From Actinobacteria bacterium UBA7422 (GTDB lineage Bacteria > Actinomycetota > Actinomycetes > S36-B12): a stretch of DNA of 26,021 bases. Shown piece by piece: positions 8,329 to 16,299 of this stretch. The stretch lies in contig DKME01000172.1 in NCBI GenBank assembly GCA_002469525.1, positions 1-26,021 of the forward strand, given 5' to 3'. Position numbers and translations under genes: made by a program. The stretch's first letter is position 1. Each line of letters starts with the position of its first letter. The notes below the pieces were generated by a model, which was not told where the DNA came from, searched no databases, and saw nothing but the letters and a program-made list of their open reading frames with translations.

Positions 8329-8783
8329 GGAGTTCGCCAATCTTGAAGCAGTTCGTCGCTCAACGTGAACATGACTAGGTGTTCCTCTTCTTCTTGGTGG
8401 TCAAGCCCGAGTAGGTGCAAAATACCGTGGGTCACCAAGTACTCGCACTCGTGCTGGAGTGTTCGACCTGACTCGACTAGTTGGGGTGGCAAAAATGCAG
8501 GACAAATCACAATGTCTCCCAGGAATCCACTCTCGCTGATTTCACCCTCAGCCGGGAGAGTGATTTCGTCTATCGGAAAAGAGAGAACGTCAGTGGCACC
8601 GGGTTCCTGCATCCAGTCTTCATGCAGGGTTGTCATGCGCTCGGTGTCAATGAACGTGATGCTCATTGAAGCCTGTTCATGAATGCGAAGTGAGTCCAGG
8701 TGATGCGCGGCAAGATCTGCGATTGCCGTTAGATCAATGACTGAGTCAGTTTCGTTGTCAATCTCGATTAAGGAGGCTCTCAT
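8325..8783 (-). CDS. ybeY: Endoribonuclease / rRNA maturation factor YbeY
   Basis: A 152-residue member of the UPF0054 metalloprotein family. The zinc site HGILHLLGLDH is complete, with His119, His123 and His129. The conserved ATDVLSFP motif lies at about 63-70. YbeY acts in 16S rRNA 3' end maturation and 70S ribosome quality control and is linked to heat-shock survival in E. coli. The ATG overlaps the phoH stop as ATGA and the stop overlaps the CNNM start as GTGA. It is part of the long minus-strand run beginning at hrcA. An Ala-Ala-His-His stretch at residues 25-28 is ordinary for the family. Confidence 0.95.
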   Translation of the reverse strand: MRASLIEIDNETDSVIDLTAIADLAAHHLDSLRIHEQASMSITFIDTERMTTLHEDWMQEPGATDVLSFPIDEITLPAEGEISESGFLGDIVICPAFLPPQLVESGRTLQHECEYLVTHGILHLLGLDHQEEEEHLVMFTLSDELLQDWRTP

Positions 8784-9763
8784 GTATGTGTTCTGACCGC
8801 CGTCAACTTACTCTCTTGCACTTCGTCGTACTCCGCGTATGCCGCAACAATTTCGCCAACGAGTCGGTGGCGCACTACGTCGCTCGCGTCGAGCCGGCAG
8901 AACTCAACGTCTTCAACGTTGCCCAGGATCTCAGAAACAATACGCAATCCGCTTGTCGTGCCTGACGGAAGATCAACTTGTGTGACGTCACCGGTAACCA
9001 CCATGGTGGAGCCAAAACCCAAACGAGTGAGGAACATTTTCATTTGAGCGGCGGAAGTGTTCTGTGCTTCGTCGAGAATAATGAAGGCGTCATTGAGCGT
9101 TCGTCCGCGCATGTACGCCAGTGGTGCCACTTCGATGGTGCCACTCGTGATCAAACGGGGAATTGAATCCGGGTCGATCATGTCGTGCAGGGCGTCGTAG
9201 AGCGGCCGCAAATACGGGTCTATCTTTTCGGAGAGTGTGCCGGGCAGGAATCCGAGTTTTTCACCTGCTTCGACGGCTGGTCTGGTCAACACAATTCGGG
9301 TCACCTGCTTGGCTTGCAAGGCTTGCACAGCTTTCGCTACCGCAAGGTAGGTCTTACCCGTTCCAGCCGGGCCGATTCCAAAAACAACAGTGTTCTGATC
9401 AATCGCCTCAACATAGTTCTTCTGGTTGAGAGTCTTAGGCCGAATGGTCTTTCCGCGGGTGCTCAAAATATTTGCGGTCATTAATTCGCTTGGCCGAGTC
9501 CCCGACTTCATGAGTGAAATGGATCGGTGCATAGAGTCCGCGTTCAAGCCTTGCCCGGTTCGGATCATGGCTAACATTTCAGAGACTAAAGTTTCAATAG
9601 TTGCGACGGACTTGTCTTCGCCCTCAAGCGTGATTTGGTTTCCACGCACCAAAATGTCTACGTCGGGGAAAGCTCCCTCAATCAAGCGGATGTACTCGTC
9701 GCCGGTGCCAAGGATCGCAACCATGGGTTGCGACGCAGGAATTTCAACAACACGCTTTGTCAT
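8780..9763 (-). CDS. phoH: PhoH-like ATPase
   Basis: A PhoH-family P-loop protein of 327 residues from ATG 9763, chosen because it forms an ATGA overlap with the preceding HIT gene stop. GTG 9775 is an alternative that adds four residues. Walker A GPAGTGKT is at 131-138, Walker B FIILDEAQN around 227-235, and a TGDVTQVDLP motif follows, all typical of PhoH. The N-terminal 100 residues resemble the KH-like region found in PhoH1 proteins of actinobacteria. The family is predicted to be an ATP-dependent RNA or nucleic-acid remodelling enzyme; its exact substrate is not established. It is coupled to ybeY, the commonest phoH neighbour, which supports a joint role in RNA handling. Confidence 0.93.
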   Translation of the reverse strand: MTKRVVEIPASQPMVAILGTGDEYIRLIEGAFPDVDILVRGNQITLEGEDKSVATIETLVSEMLAMIRTGQGLNADSMHRSISLMKSGTRPSELMTANILSTRGKTIRPKTLNQKNYVEAIDQNTVVFGIGPAGTGKTYLAVAKAVQALQAKQVTRIVLTRPAVEAGEKLGFLPGTLSEKIDPYLRPLYDALHDMIDPDSIPRLITSGTIEVAPLAYMRGRTLNDAFIILDEAQNTSAAQMKMFLTRLGFGSTMVVTGDVTQVDLPSGTTSGLRIVSEILGNVEDVEFCRLDASDVVRHRLVGEIVAAYAEYDEVQESKLTAVRTHT

Positions 9764-10098
9764 CCGGGTGGCCACTCTAAGTCACGACCACCGAGGACGT
9801 GAGCATGCGCGTGGAAGACACTTTGACCTGCCAGCGCCCCGGTGTTGAACACCGTCCGGTAGTCAGTCAGACCTGCTTCATGTGCGACCTGTTCGGTTGC
9901 CGCCAGCACTGCCGCCGCTTGGCCCGGATTGCGTTGCGCGAGTTCTGCCGCATTTTCGTGGTGCTCTGTGGGAATCACCAGAATGTGAGTGGGTGCCTGC
10001 GGGTTGAGGTCCCTGAAGGCAACTACCGCTGGGGTGCGCAGCACGAACTCGGCCGGGATCTCTCCGGAAACTATTGAGCAAAATATGCATTCAGGCAT
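9760..10098 (-). CDS. HIT-family (histidine triad) hydrolase
   Basis: A 112-residue histidine-triad protein. It opens MPECIFCSIVSGEIPA, with Cys4 and Cys7 suggesting half of a zinc site, and ends with the catalytic triad HAHAH at 96-100. This resembles the HINT branch, which hydrolyses nucleoside phosphoramidates and related adenylates. I start it at ATG 10098, preceded by AAGGA at a good distance; a longer in-frame ORF from 10125 adds nine residues without family likeness. It overlaps the end of rsmE by 8 bp and its stop overlaps phoH. HIT genes occur beside phoH or rsmE in many actinobacteria. The natural substrate is not predictable here. Confidence 0.9.
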   Translation of the reverse strand: MPECIFCSIVSGEIPAEFVLRTPAVVAFRDLNPQAPTHILVIPTEHHENAAELAQRNPGQAAAVLAATEQVAHEAGLTDYRTVFNTGALAGQSVFHAHAHVLGGRDLEWPPG

Positions 10099-10846
10099 TG
10101 GTGAATCCTTGCACGGTGCCGCCACTTTGGCTATCCCACTCCCCGGACTTGGTCATGAGATAGGAAACTCCCACAACACCCGCAGTTTCCGAACGAAAAA
10201 CACTCGTTCCCAAGGTCAAAGGGATTCCTTGCTGGAACAGTTCGCGCTCCCTAGCACTGCATCCACCCTCAGGTCCCACGAGCAATAGAACCGAACCGGA
10301 TTCAATATCAATTGTGTTGGCACCATGTGATTCTTCGAGCACCACCACGTGGTCGTAGTTCTGCATTTTTTGCGCCAGCTCGCCAGAAGTCACGGGTGAC
10401 TGAATAGTCGGTAACCAGGACCTTCGCGACTGTTCGCTTGCGGCAGCAACGACGTTGTTCCACTTGGTCAACTGTTTCTGGGTTTTGTCTCCTACCCATT
10501 TGACAACGCAGTGGTCTGCTATCCAGGGAATGAATCCGCTAACACCCACCTGGGTCATCATGTCAATCGCGGTTTCAAGCCGGTCGCCCTTGATGAGTGA
10601 CTGGGCAACGTCAATTCGTAGCTTTGGTGCCGGATCCTTCGCGACCCGAGCAACAATGAAAGCGCCTTCGGCATTGATTGCGCCTGTGATCCTTTTCCCA
10701 TGCCCGTCGACCAGTTCGCATACTTCGCCGGGTGTGATCCGCATAACGTGGACATGGTGAGCGACCTGTTGTGGCAGCGTCACGGCCGTCGAAACGCTCA
10801 CCTCACGCAACAACTCGGGTTCAACGAAAAAAACGGATGGACTCAC
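10091..10846 (-). CDS. rsmE: 16S rRNA (uracil1498-N3)-methyltransferase RsmE
   Basis: A 251-residue SPOUT-class methyltransferase. An N-terminal PUA-like part (to about residue 70) is followed by the trefoil-knot domain, shown by LLVGPEGGCSARERELF near 190 and LGTSVFRSETAGVVG near 215, the SAM-binding loops of RsmE. It methylates N3 of U1498 in 16S rRNA late in 30S assembly. The start is GTG 10846, overlapping the dnaJ TGA as GTGA, so translation is probably coupled to dnaJ. dnaJ followed by rsmE is a conserved pair in both Actinomycetota and Bacillota. The stop overlaps the HIT gene start by 8 bp. Confidence 0.94.
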   Translation of the reverse strand: MSPSVFFVEPELLREVSVSTAVTLPQQVAHHVHVMRITPGEVCELVDGHGKRITGAINAEGAFIVARVAKDPAPKLRIDVAQSLIKGDRLETAIDMMTQVGVSGFIPWIADHCVVKWVGDKTQKQLTKWNNVVAAASEQSRRSWLPTIQSPVTSGELAQKMQNYDHVVVLEESHGANTIDIESGSVLLLVGPEGGCSARERELFQQGIPLTLGTSVFRSETAGVVGVSYLMTKSGEWDSQSGGTVQGFTNA

Positions 10847-11982
10847 TTGTTAGTGAACGCCTCTTTGAGTCTGGAAAACACGCCTGGCGACTCGGCTCGA
10901 GTAACGACCGTATTGGGTTTCTCGTCCCGCATTTCCGCAAGTTGCTGCATGAGCGTCTGTTGCTCTGCAGTGAGTTTGCGTGGTGTTTCAACGTTGATGT
11001 GAACGAATAGGTCACCGCGATTTCCACTGCGAAGCCGGGATGCGCCCTTGTGCTTCACGGTTACTACCGCACCAGATTGCAGCCCAGCGGCCACAGCAAT
11101 GTCTTCTGGTCCGTCAAGGGTCTCGATATTAATTGAGGTTCCGAGCGCGGCGGAAGTCATGGGGATAGTGATCACACAATGCAGTTGGTCCCCTTGGCGT
11201 TCAAATAGGTCATGGCCTCGAACGACTATTTCAATGTAAAGGTCACCCGCCGGTCCACCATTGGGTCCAGCCTCACCTTGACCTTGCAGTTGGATGCGGG
11301 TTCCGGTGTCAACACCCGGTGGAATTTCAATCGTGAGGTTTCGACGGTGTCGAACCCGTCCCTGACCTGAGCACTCCACACATGGGTGCGGGATTGTGGT
11401 GCCAAAACCTTGGCAGGCTGGGCACGGACGCGAGGTCATTACTTGACCAAGGAAACTCTGCTGCACGGATTGGATCTCGCCGTGGCCCTTACACATTACG
11501 CAGGTGGCCGCTTCTGTGCCGTCGGCCATGCCTGAGCCAGTGCATTTTTCACACGAGATAGCCGTGTCCACCGCGATCTCTTTTTCCTCGCCAAAGACTG
11601 CGGCTTGCAGGTCAATCGTGATACTGATCAGTGCGTCCTGTCCACGGCGGGCGCGTCCGCGGGGGCCACGACGCTGGCCGCCTCCACGTCCACCGAAAAA
11701 CGCGTCCATGACGTCACCGAAGTCGAAGCCACCGGAGAACCCACCTCCGCCACGATTACTCAGCGGGTCGCCACCGAGGTCGTACATTTGACGCTTTTCA
11801 GGGTCGCTGAGGACTTCGTAGGCCGCCGTGACCCTCTTGAACTTCTCCTGGTGTTCCAAGTCCGGATTCACGTCGGGGTGGAGTTCGCGGGCGAGTCTGC
11901 GGTAAGCCTTCTTGATCTCCTCGGGTGTGGCGCTCCGGCTCACTTCGAGGAGTTCGTAGTAATCAGTTGCAGTAGTACTCAT
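10843..11982 (-). CDS. dnaJ: Molecular chaperone DnaJ (DnaJ2 type, HrcA-linked)
   Basis: A complete type I DnaJ of 379 residues starting at ATG 11982 (an in-frame GTG at 11991 is the alternative). The J domain spans about 1-65, with HPD at 35-37 for stimulating DnaK. A Gly/Phe-rich linker follows (DPLSNRGGGGFSGGFDFGD, then FFGGRGGGQRRGPRG). Next are four zinc-finger repeats, CEKCTGSG, CVMCKGHG, CPACQGFG and CVECSGQG, then the C-terminal substrate-binding domains and dimerisation tail. Position behind hrcA, with no dnaK or grpE nearby, identifies it as the dnaJ2 paralogue of actinomycetes; dnaK-grpE-dnaJ1 is normally elsewhere. The CIRCE promoter upstream of hrcA should control it. A 55-bp gap with an 8-bp triple repeat separates it from hrcA. 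Confidence 0.95.
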   Translation of the reverse strand: MSTTATDYYELLEVSRSATPEEIKKAYRRLARELHPDVNPDLEHQEKFKRVTAAYEVLSDPEKRQMYDLGGDPLSNRGGGGFSGGFDFGDVMDAFFGGRGGGQRRGPRGRARRGQDALISITIDLQAAVFGEEKEIAVDTAISCEKCTGSGMADGTEAATCVMCKGHGEIQSVQQSFLGQVMTSRPCPACQGFGTTIPHPCVECSGQGRVRHRRNLTIEIPPGVDTGTRIQLQGQGEAGPNGGPAGDLYIEIVVRGHDLFERQGDQLHCVITIPMTSAALGTSINIETLDGPEDIAVAAGLQSGAVVTVKHKGASRLRSGNRGDLFVHINVETPRKLTAEQQTLMQQLAEMRDEKPNTVVTRAESPGVFSRLKEAFTNK

Positions 11983-12005
11983 GTAACTCACTAACGTCTA
12001 GGGGC

Positions 12006-12037
12006 TTGTAGGTTTGTAGGTTTGTAGGTTTAAAGGT
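12006..12037 (-). repeat. Tandem 8-bp repeat between hrcA and dnaJ
   Basis: Three perfect copies of TTGTAGGT (12006-12013, 12014-12021, 12022-12029) are followed by a degenerate fourth, TTAAAGGT (12030-12037), which abuts the hrcA stop codon at 12038-12040. Read along the transcript, the units are ACCTTTAA then ACCTACAA three times, placed between the hrcA stop and dnaJ. No inverted repeat or T-tract accompanies them, so this does not look like a terminator. It may be slippage-generated spacer DNA, or an element affecting mRNA processing or dnaJ translation; nothing in the sequence decides this. Confidence 0.85.
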
Positions 12038-13075
12038 CTATTTATCGGAGAGGAATCTGCTTACATACTGCGCTACCGCTTGCACGGTGCTCATTGAGTT
12101 TGCGTAATCCATATTGGTGGGCCCGATCACACCCAAAGAAGCCACAGGTGTGCTCTCCTTTGCGTAGTGCGAGCTAACTATTGAGGTGGAACTCAAGCCT
12201 TCAACCTCGTTTTCGTGACCAATCCGCACGGAAAGTTTCGTTTCGGTACCGACTTCACCGAGCAGGCGCAGTAGCACTACCTGCTCTTCGAGTGCTTCAA
12301 GGACAGGTTGGATTGTCATCGGGAAATCTTCGTTGTAACGAGCCAAGTTTGAGGCACCACCCAACATGACTCGCTCGTCGAGTTTGGCAGTCACCGTTTC
12401 CAAGATTGCAGCGATTACAGCGCGAACCAAGGGAAGGTGTTCAGTCCTGAAAGTAGATTCCACGTTAAAAATAGCTTCTAAATCGTCCAAGCGCTGGGGG
12501 ACCGACGAAAAAGGTTGGTCGGCGATCGCGGTGGAAAGACGATCGCGTAAATCAGCGAGAAGCTCTTCATTGATTTTCACGGAGCATTCAACAATTCGCT
12601 GCTCAACCCGACCGCTGTCCACAATCAACATGATCATGAGCCGGTGTTCATTCAATGGGATTAATTCGATCCGACGAACATGACTGCGAGAAAGTGACGG
12701 GTACTGCACCACCGCAACCTGCTTGGTCAATTGAGCGAGCAGGCGGAGCGTCCGGGACATGATGTCGTCGAGGTCAACAGCGTCGGAGAGGAAACGGTCA
12801 ATTCCTTTGCGCTCGGCGACACTCAATGGCTTCACCTGGGAAATTTGGTCAACAAACATGCGGTAACCCAGGTCAGTTGGAATTCGTCCTGCCGAGGTGT
12901 GCGGGGCGGTGATATACCCCTCCTCCTCCAAAGAAGCCATGTCGTTACGAATTGTGGCCGGGGAAACCCCAAGTTGATGTCTGTCCACGAGGCCTTTTGA
13001 ACCTACGGGTTCATGGGTTGCGACGTAGTCGGTCACAATCGCTTGCAGCACAGCGAGTCTACGTTCCTCCAGCAT
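12038..13075 (-). CDS. hrcA: Heat-inducible transcription repressor HrcA
   Basis: HrcA represses heat-shock genes by binding CIRCE and needs GroEL to stay active. The protein is 345 residues from ATG 13075, which has a GGGAGG site 6-7 nt upstream; a longer in-frame ORF to 13114 would run into the CIRCE element and is rejected. The N-terminal winged helix begins MLEERRLAVLQAIVTDYVATHEPVGSK, followed by LGVSPATIRNDMASLEEEGYI, the recognition region (about 35-60), and HTSAGRIPTDLGYRMFVD (about 60-80), all hallmark HrcA segments. The C-terminal GAF-like part includes GPTNMDYAN near 320. CIRCE and a promoter lie immediately upstream, giving autoregulation. dnaJ follows in the same transcript. Confidence 0.95.
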   Translation of the reverse strand: MLEERRLAVLQAIVTDYVATHEPVGSKGLVDRHQLGVSPATIRNDMASLEEEGYITAPHTSAGRIPTDLGYRMFVDQISQVKPLSVAERKGIDRFLSDAVDLDDIMSRTLRLLAQLTKQVAVVQYPSLSRSHVRRIELIPLNEHRLMIMLIVDSGRVEQRIVECSVKINEELLADLRDRLSTAIADQPFSSVPQRLDDLEAIFNVESTFRTEHLPLVRAVIAAILETVTAKLDERVMLGGASNLARYNEDFPMTIQPVLEALEEQVVLLRLLGEVGTETKLSVRIGHENEVEGLSSTSIVSSHYAKESTPVASLGVIGPTNMDYANSMSTVQAVAQYVSRFLSDK

Positions 13076-13107
13076 GTGCACCTCCCACGATCGACGCCCG
13101 TGCTGTG

Positions 13108-13134
13108 TTAGCACTCTGGCAATAGGAGTGCCAG
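13108..13134 (-). promoter_or_regulatory. CIRCE operator (HrcA-binding inverted repeat) upstream of hrcA
   Basis: The left arm TTAGCACTC (13108-13116) matches the CIRCE consensus arm exactly. A 9-bp spacer (13117-13125) follows, then the right arm GAGTGCCAG (13126-13134), which agrees with the consensus GAGTGCTAA at seven of nine positions. Arm and spacer lengths are the canonical 9-9-9. It lies 33 bp upstream of the hrcA ATG and overlaps the predicted -10 box and start site of the promoter, so HrcA binding would block RNA polymerase. Confidence 0.93.
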
Positions 13135-13161
13135 TCTACGCTGGATCGGTGGATCCGTCAG
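13126..13161 (-). promoter_or_regulatory. Predicted promoter of the hrcA-dnaJ operon
   Basis: On the minus strand a -35-like CTGACG (13161-13156, four of six matches to TTGACA) is separated by exactly 17 bp from TAGACT (13138-13133), which fits the actinobacterial TANNNT -10 pattern. Transcription would start near 13126, inside CIRCE. The -35 box overlaps the hemW stop codon at 13158-13160. This is inferred from sequence only. Confidence 0.6.
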
Positions 13162-14306
13162 CCCAGGAGTTCACGAATCACCCGGTCAGCCAGCAATCGC
13201 TGGGAATCTGTGACGCGAACCACTCCGTTTTCCAGTGCGTTGGGGTCAAGTAGACCGTGCCTGACAAGCGTCTGCGCACGAGGTAATTCCTGCGCATTTA
13301 GTTCAGCAACGGGCAATCCTGCTCGTGTTCGCAGAGCTAGCATCACCTTTTCCACGTGAACCTGCTCCGGTGTCAATTTTTCAATTTCGGCGTACAGATC
13401 CGCACCACTCTCCAGCGCATTCGCATAGGTTGACGGGTGTTTGTAATTCATCCAACGGGTCCCCGCAATATGACTGTGCGCACCGGGACCAACCCCCCAC
13501 CAGTTCGCGTTGTCCCAGTAGACCTGATTATGTCTACTCGCACCGCCGGGCTTGGCCCAGTTCGCAACCTCGTACCAACTGAAACCGGCCCCGGCCAACA
13601 TCGTGTCAATTATTGCGTGCCGGTCAGCGCACTCGTCGTCGTCGGGCGGCGGTAACGCACCCGAATGAACAGCACGGGCCATCGCGGTTCCTTCCTCAAC
13701 AATCAAGGAGTACGCGGCCACGTGATCAACATCTGCGTCAATGCACACGTCCACCGAATCGCGAACGTCAGAATCGCTTTCACCGGGTGTTCCGTAAATC
13801 AAATCCAGATTCACGTGTTCAAATCCGACTTCGCGCGCCCACTTCGCAGCCTGGCCACTCGCACCTGCGGTATGAGTGCGTTGAAGTGTTGCCAAGACAT
13901 TTGGCGCCGCACTTTGCATGCCGAGTGAGAGTCGATTGAAGCCACCCTCACGCAACTCGGTGAGCATCTTTTTATCAACAGAATCCGGGTTTGCTTCGGT
14001 AGTGATCTCGGCATCTGCATCTATCGGAAAATAATTTTCGATGCCCCTAAGAATGCTCGTCAAAGAATGTGCACCAATAAGCGTGGGGGTTCCTCCTCCA
14101 ACAAAAATTGTTGACACGGAAGGCGCGTTCAATGATCGCGAAGCAATCTCAAGTTCCTTGACTAACAGTTCGTGAAAAGTCCCTTGGGAAACTCCTGCAC
14201 CCAATTCTTGTACGGTGTAGGTATTGAAATCGCAGTATCCACAGATGCTGGCGCAGAAGGGAATGTGGATATAAAGCGAAAATGGTGCGTATCTTGCTGC
14301 CGTCAC
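13158..14306 (-). CDS. hemW: HemW-like radical SAM protein (coproporphyrinogen III oxidase family)
   Basis: A 382-residue radical SAM protein. The 4Fe-4S motif CASICGYC (CxxxCxxC, Cys18, Cys22, Cys25) is followed by FNTYT, and then FVGGGTPTLI, a SAM-binding segment. The HNQVYWDNANWWGVGPGAHSH stretch near 260 is typical of HemW. The Cys pattern and length fit HemW, a heme chaperone that inserts heme into respiratory enzymes, rather than true oxygen-independent coproporphyrinogen oxidase HemN; databases often label both as HemN. The start GTG 14306 forms GTGA with the lepA stop, so the two are translationally coupled. lepA-hemW-hrcA-dnaJ is the standard order in Gram-positive bacteria. Confidence 0.92.
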   Translation of the reverse strand: MTAARYAPFSLYIHIPFCASICGYCDFNTYTVQELGAGVSQGTFHELLVKELEIASRSLNAPSVSTIFVGGGTPTLIGAHSLTSILRGIENYFPIDADAEITTEANPDSVDKKMLTELREGGFNRLSLGMQSAAPNVLATLQRTHTAGASGQAAKWAREVGFEHVNLDLIYGTPGESDSDVRDSVDVCIDADVDHVAAYSLIVEEGTAMARAVHSGALPPPDDDECADRHAIIDTMLAGAGFSWYEVANWAKPGGASRHNQVYWDNANWWGVGPGAHSHIAGTRWMNYKHPSTYANALESGADLYAEIEKLTPEQVHVEKVMLALRTRAGLPVAELNAQELPRAQTLVRHGLLDPNALENGVVRVTDSQRLLADRVIRELLG

Positions 14307-16138
14307 TTTTTAGGTGAGGAGTCAGACGTGGACAGAATTGCAATGAAAGCCTCTTGGGGGACTTCAACACTTCCCACCATTTTCATGCGCTTCTTGCCCT
14401 CTTTTTGCTTTTCAAGCAACTTGCGTTTACGCGAGATGTCTCCGCCATAACACTTTGCCAACACGTCCTTGCGTACCGCGCGAACGGTTTCACGCGTGAT
14501 GATTCGTGACCCGATTGCGGCTTGAATGGGAACTTCGTACTGCTGACGCGGAATAAGTTCTTTGAGTTTAGACACCATGAGCACCCCATAAGCCTGTGAT
14601 TTGTCGCGGTGGACAACGGCGCTAAAGGCGTCAACGGCTTCACCGTGCAATAAAATATCGACTTTGACCAAGTCCGCTTCTTGTTCCCCAGTTGGTTCGT
14701 AGTCAAGGGATGCATAACCGCGTGTACGCGACTTGAGTTGATCGAAGAAGTCAAAAACGATTTCCGCAAGTGGGAGTGTGTAGCGCAACTCGACCCGATC
14801 CTCGGAGAGGTAGTCCATGCCAAGGAGGACGCCGCGTCTTTGCTGACACAATTCCATGACCGCACCGACAAACTCGCTCGGCAGCAGAACGGTTGCGCGA
14901 ACAACGGGTTCAAAGATCTGGGAGAGTTTAAGTTCAGGGAATTCACTGGGGTTGGTAACGGTTATTTCTTTTCCGGCATCGGTGACCACGCGGTACACAA
15001 CATTGGGCGCAGTTGAGATCAACTCGAGGTTGAACTCTCGTTCAAGTCGCTCCCGCACAATTTCAAGGTGCAGTAGCCCCAAGAACCCACACCGGAATCC
15101 AAACCCAAGCGCCAGAGAAGTCTCTGGTTCATAGGTCAATGCAGCATCGTTGAGCTTTAGCCTGTCCAGCGCGTCGCGCAGTTCTGGGTAGTCGGAACCG
15201 TCAAGCGGGTAGAGGCCGGAAAACACCATGGGCTTTGGATCGCGGTAACCACCCAACGATTCCGTCGCTCCTTTAAGCGCGGTTGTCACGGTGTCACCAA
15301 CTCGTGACTGACGCACGTCCTTAACTCCTGTGATCAGGTAACCCACTTCACCGACACCAATTCCGTCGGAGGGAACAGGCTCAGGTGAAATCACGCCAAC
15401 TTCGAGGAGTTCGTGGGTTGTCCCCAGTGACATCATTTCGATTTTGTCGCGGGTCGCGATCCGACCGTCAACCACACGTACGTACGTCACAACGCCGCGG
15501 TAGGTGTCGTAGACGGAGTCAAAGATAAGCGCGCGAGCGGGTGCATCTGCATCGCCTTTGGGGGCCGGGACTTTTTCAATAATTGCTTCGAGCAATTCGG
15601 AGACGCCTTCACCAGTTTTCGCAGAAACTTTCAACACGTCTTCCGGGTCGCACCCAATAATGTGAGCAATTTCGGCCGCGTACTTTTCTGGCTGAGCGGC
15701 CGGAAGGTCAATCTTGTTAAGAACAGGGATGATCTCCATGTCGTTTTCCATGGCCAAATACAGGTTCGCCAGGGTTTGGGCTTCGATCCCCTGGGCTGCG
15801 TCCACTAGGAGAACTGCACCTTCACAGGCGGCCAGGGAGCGGGAGACTTCGTAGGTGAAGTCAACGTGACCCGGGGTGTCAATCAGGTTCAGGATGTATT
15901 CACTGCCGTCGGGCGCCCGGTAAGGCAGTCGGACCGCTTGGGACTTGATCGTGATTCCACGCTCGCGTTCAATATCCATGCGGTCTAGGTACTGGGCACG
16001 CATTGACCGGTCGTCCACCAGGCCGGTGTGCTGGAGCATCCGGTCGGCGAGGGTTGATTTACCGTGGTCAATGTGGGCAATAATGCAAAAATTGCGCACA
16101 ACCGCTGGATCGGTGGATCCTGGGCGCGGACTACTCAC
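14303..16138 (-). CDS. lepA: Elongation factor 4 (LepA)
   Basis: LepA is a ribosome-bound GTPase that back-translocates or remodels elongating or initiating ribosomes. I start it at GTG 16138 (611 aa), which has GAGGA 4-5 nt upstream and gives the usual length. A longer ORF to TTG 16201 adds 21 residues of no family likeness. G1 AHIDHGKST is about 20 residues in, followed by ERGITIKSQAVRL (switch I), DTPGHVDF (G3) and NKID (G4). The LepA-specific C-terminal domain shows YASLDYEPTGEQEADLVKVDILL, DKSQAYG and RETVRAVRKDVLAKCYGGDISRKRKLLEKQKEGKKRMK, the conserved RNA-binding tail. It is divergent from rpsT across a 161-bp gap and coupled to hemW downstream. Confidence 0.96.
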   Translation of the reverse strand: MSSPRPGSTDPAVVRNFCIIAHIDHGKSTLADRMLQHTGLVDDRSMRAQYLDRMDIERERGITIKSQAVRLPYRAPDGSEYILNLIDTPGHVDFTYEVSRSLAACEGAVLLVDAAQGIEAQTLANLYLAMENDMEIIPVLNKIDLPAAQPEKYAAEIAHIIGCDPEDVLKVSAKTGEGVSELLEAIIEKVPAPKGDADAPARALIFDSVYDTYRGVVTYVRVVDGRIATRDKIEMMSLGTTHELLEVGVISPEPVPSDGIGVGEVGYLITGVKDVRQSRVGDTVTTALKGATESLGGYRDPKPMVFSGLYPLDGSDYPELRDALDRLKLNDAALTYEPETSLALGFGFRCGFLGLLHLEIVRERLEREFNLELISTAPNVVYRVVTDAGKEITVTNPSEFPELKLSQIFEPVVRATVLLPSEFVGAVMELCQQRRGVLLGMDYLSEDRVELRYTLPLAEIVFDFFDQLKSRTRGYASLDYEPTGEQEADLVKVDILLHGEAVDAFSAVVHRDKSQAYGVLMVSKLKELIPRQQYEVPIQAAIGSRIITRETVRAVRKDVLAKCYGGDISRKRKLLEKQKEGKKRMKMVGSVEVPQEAFIAILSTSDSSPKK

Positions 16139-16299
16139 GGTTTCCTCACATGTGACTCGTTGAAATGAAGGGCTACGAACAGATTCAGGGCCAGTGGCCA
16201 ACTGCCCCTACCCTACGGGTACTCTTTGACGGCTGTACTAACCAGACCGTTCAGAGTTAAAACCAAAGATCAAAACCAGAATTGAGAGCACAGAACCAC

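Noticed and set aside
12006..12037. Short tandem repeat considered as a CRISPR or terminator
   Set aside because: Units are 8 bp without spacers, with no dyad symmetry and no T-run.
13076..13114. N-terminal extension of hrcA to 13114
   Set aside because: It would place the start within the CIRCE element; ATG 13075 has a strong GGGAGG site and the family's usual opening.
14383..14946. 187-codon minus-strand open frame overlapping the 3' part of lepA
   Set aside because: Same strand but another frame from lepA; lepA is continuous and has its conserved C-terminal motifs here, so this is not a frameshift remnant.
16139..16201. N-terminal extension of lepA to TTG 16201
   Set aside because: The 21 extra residues have no LepA likeness, and GTG 16138 has GAGGA just upstream.
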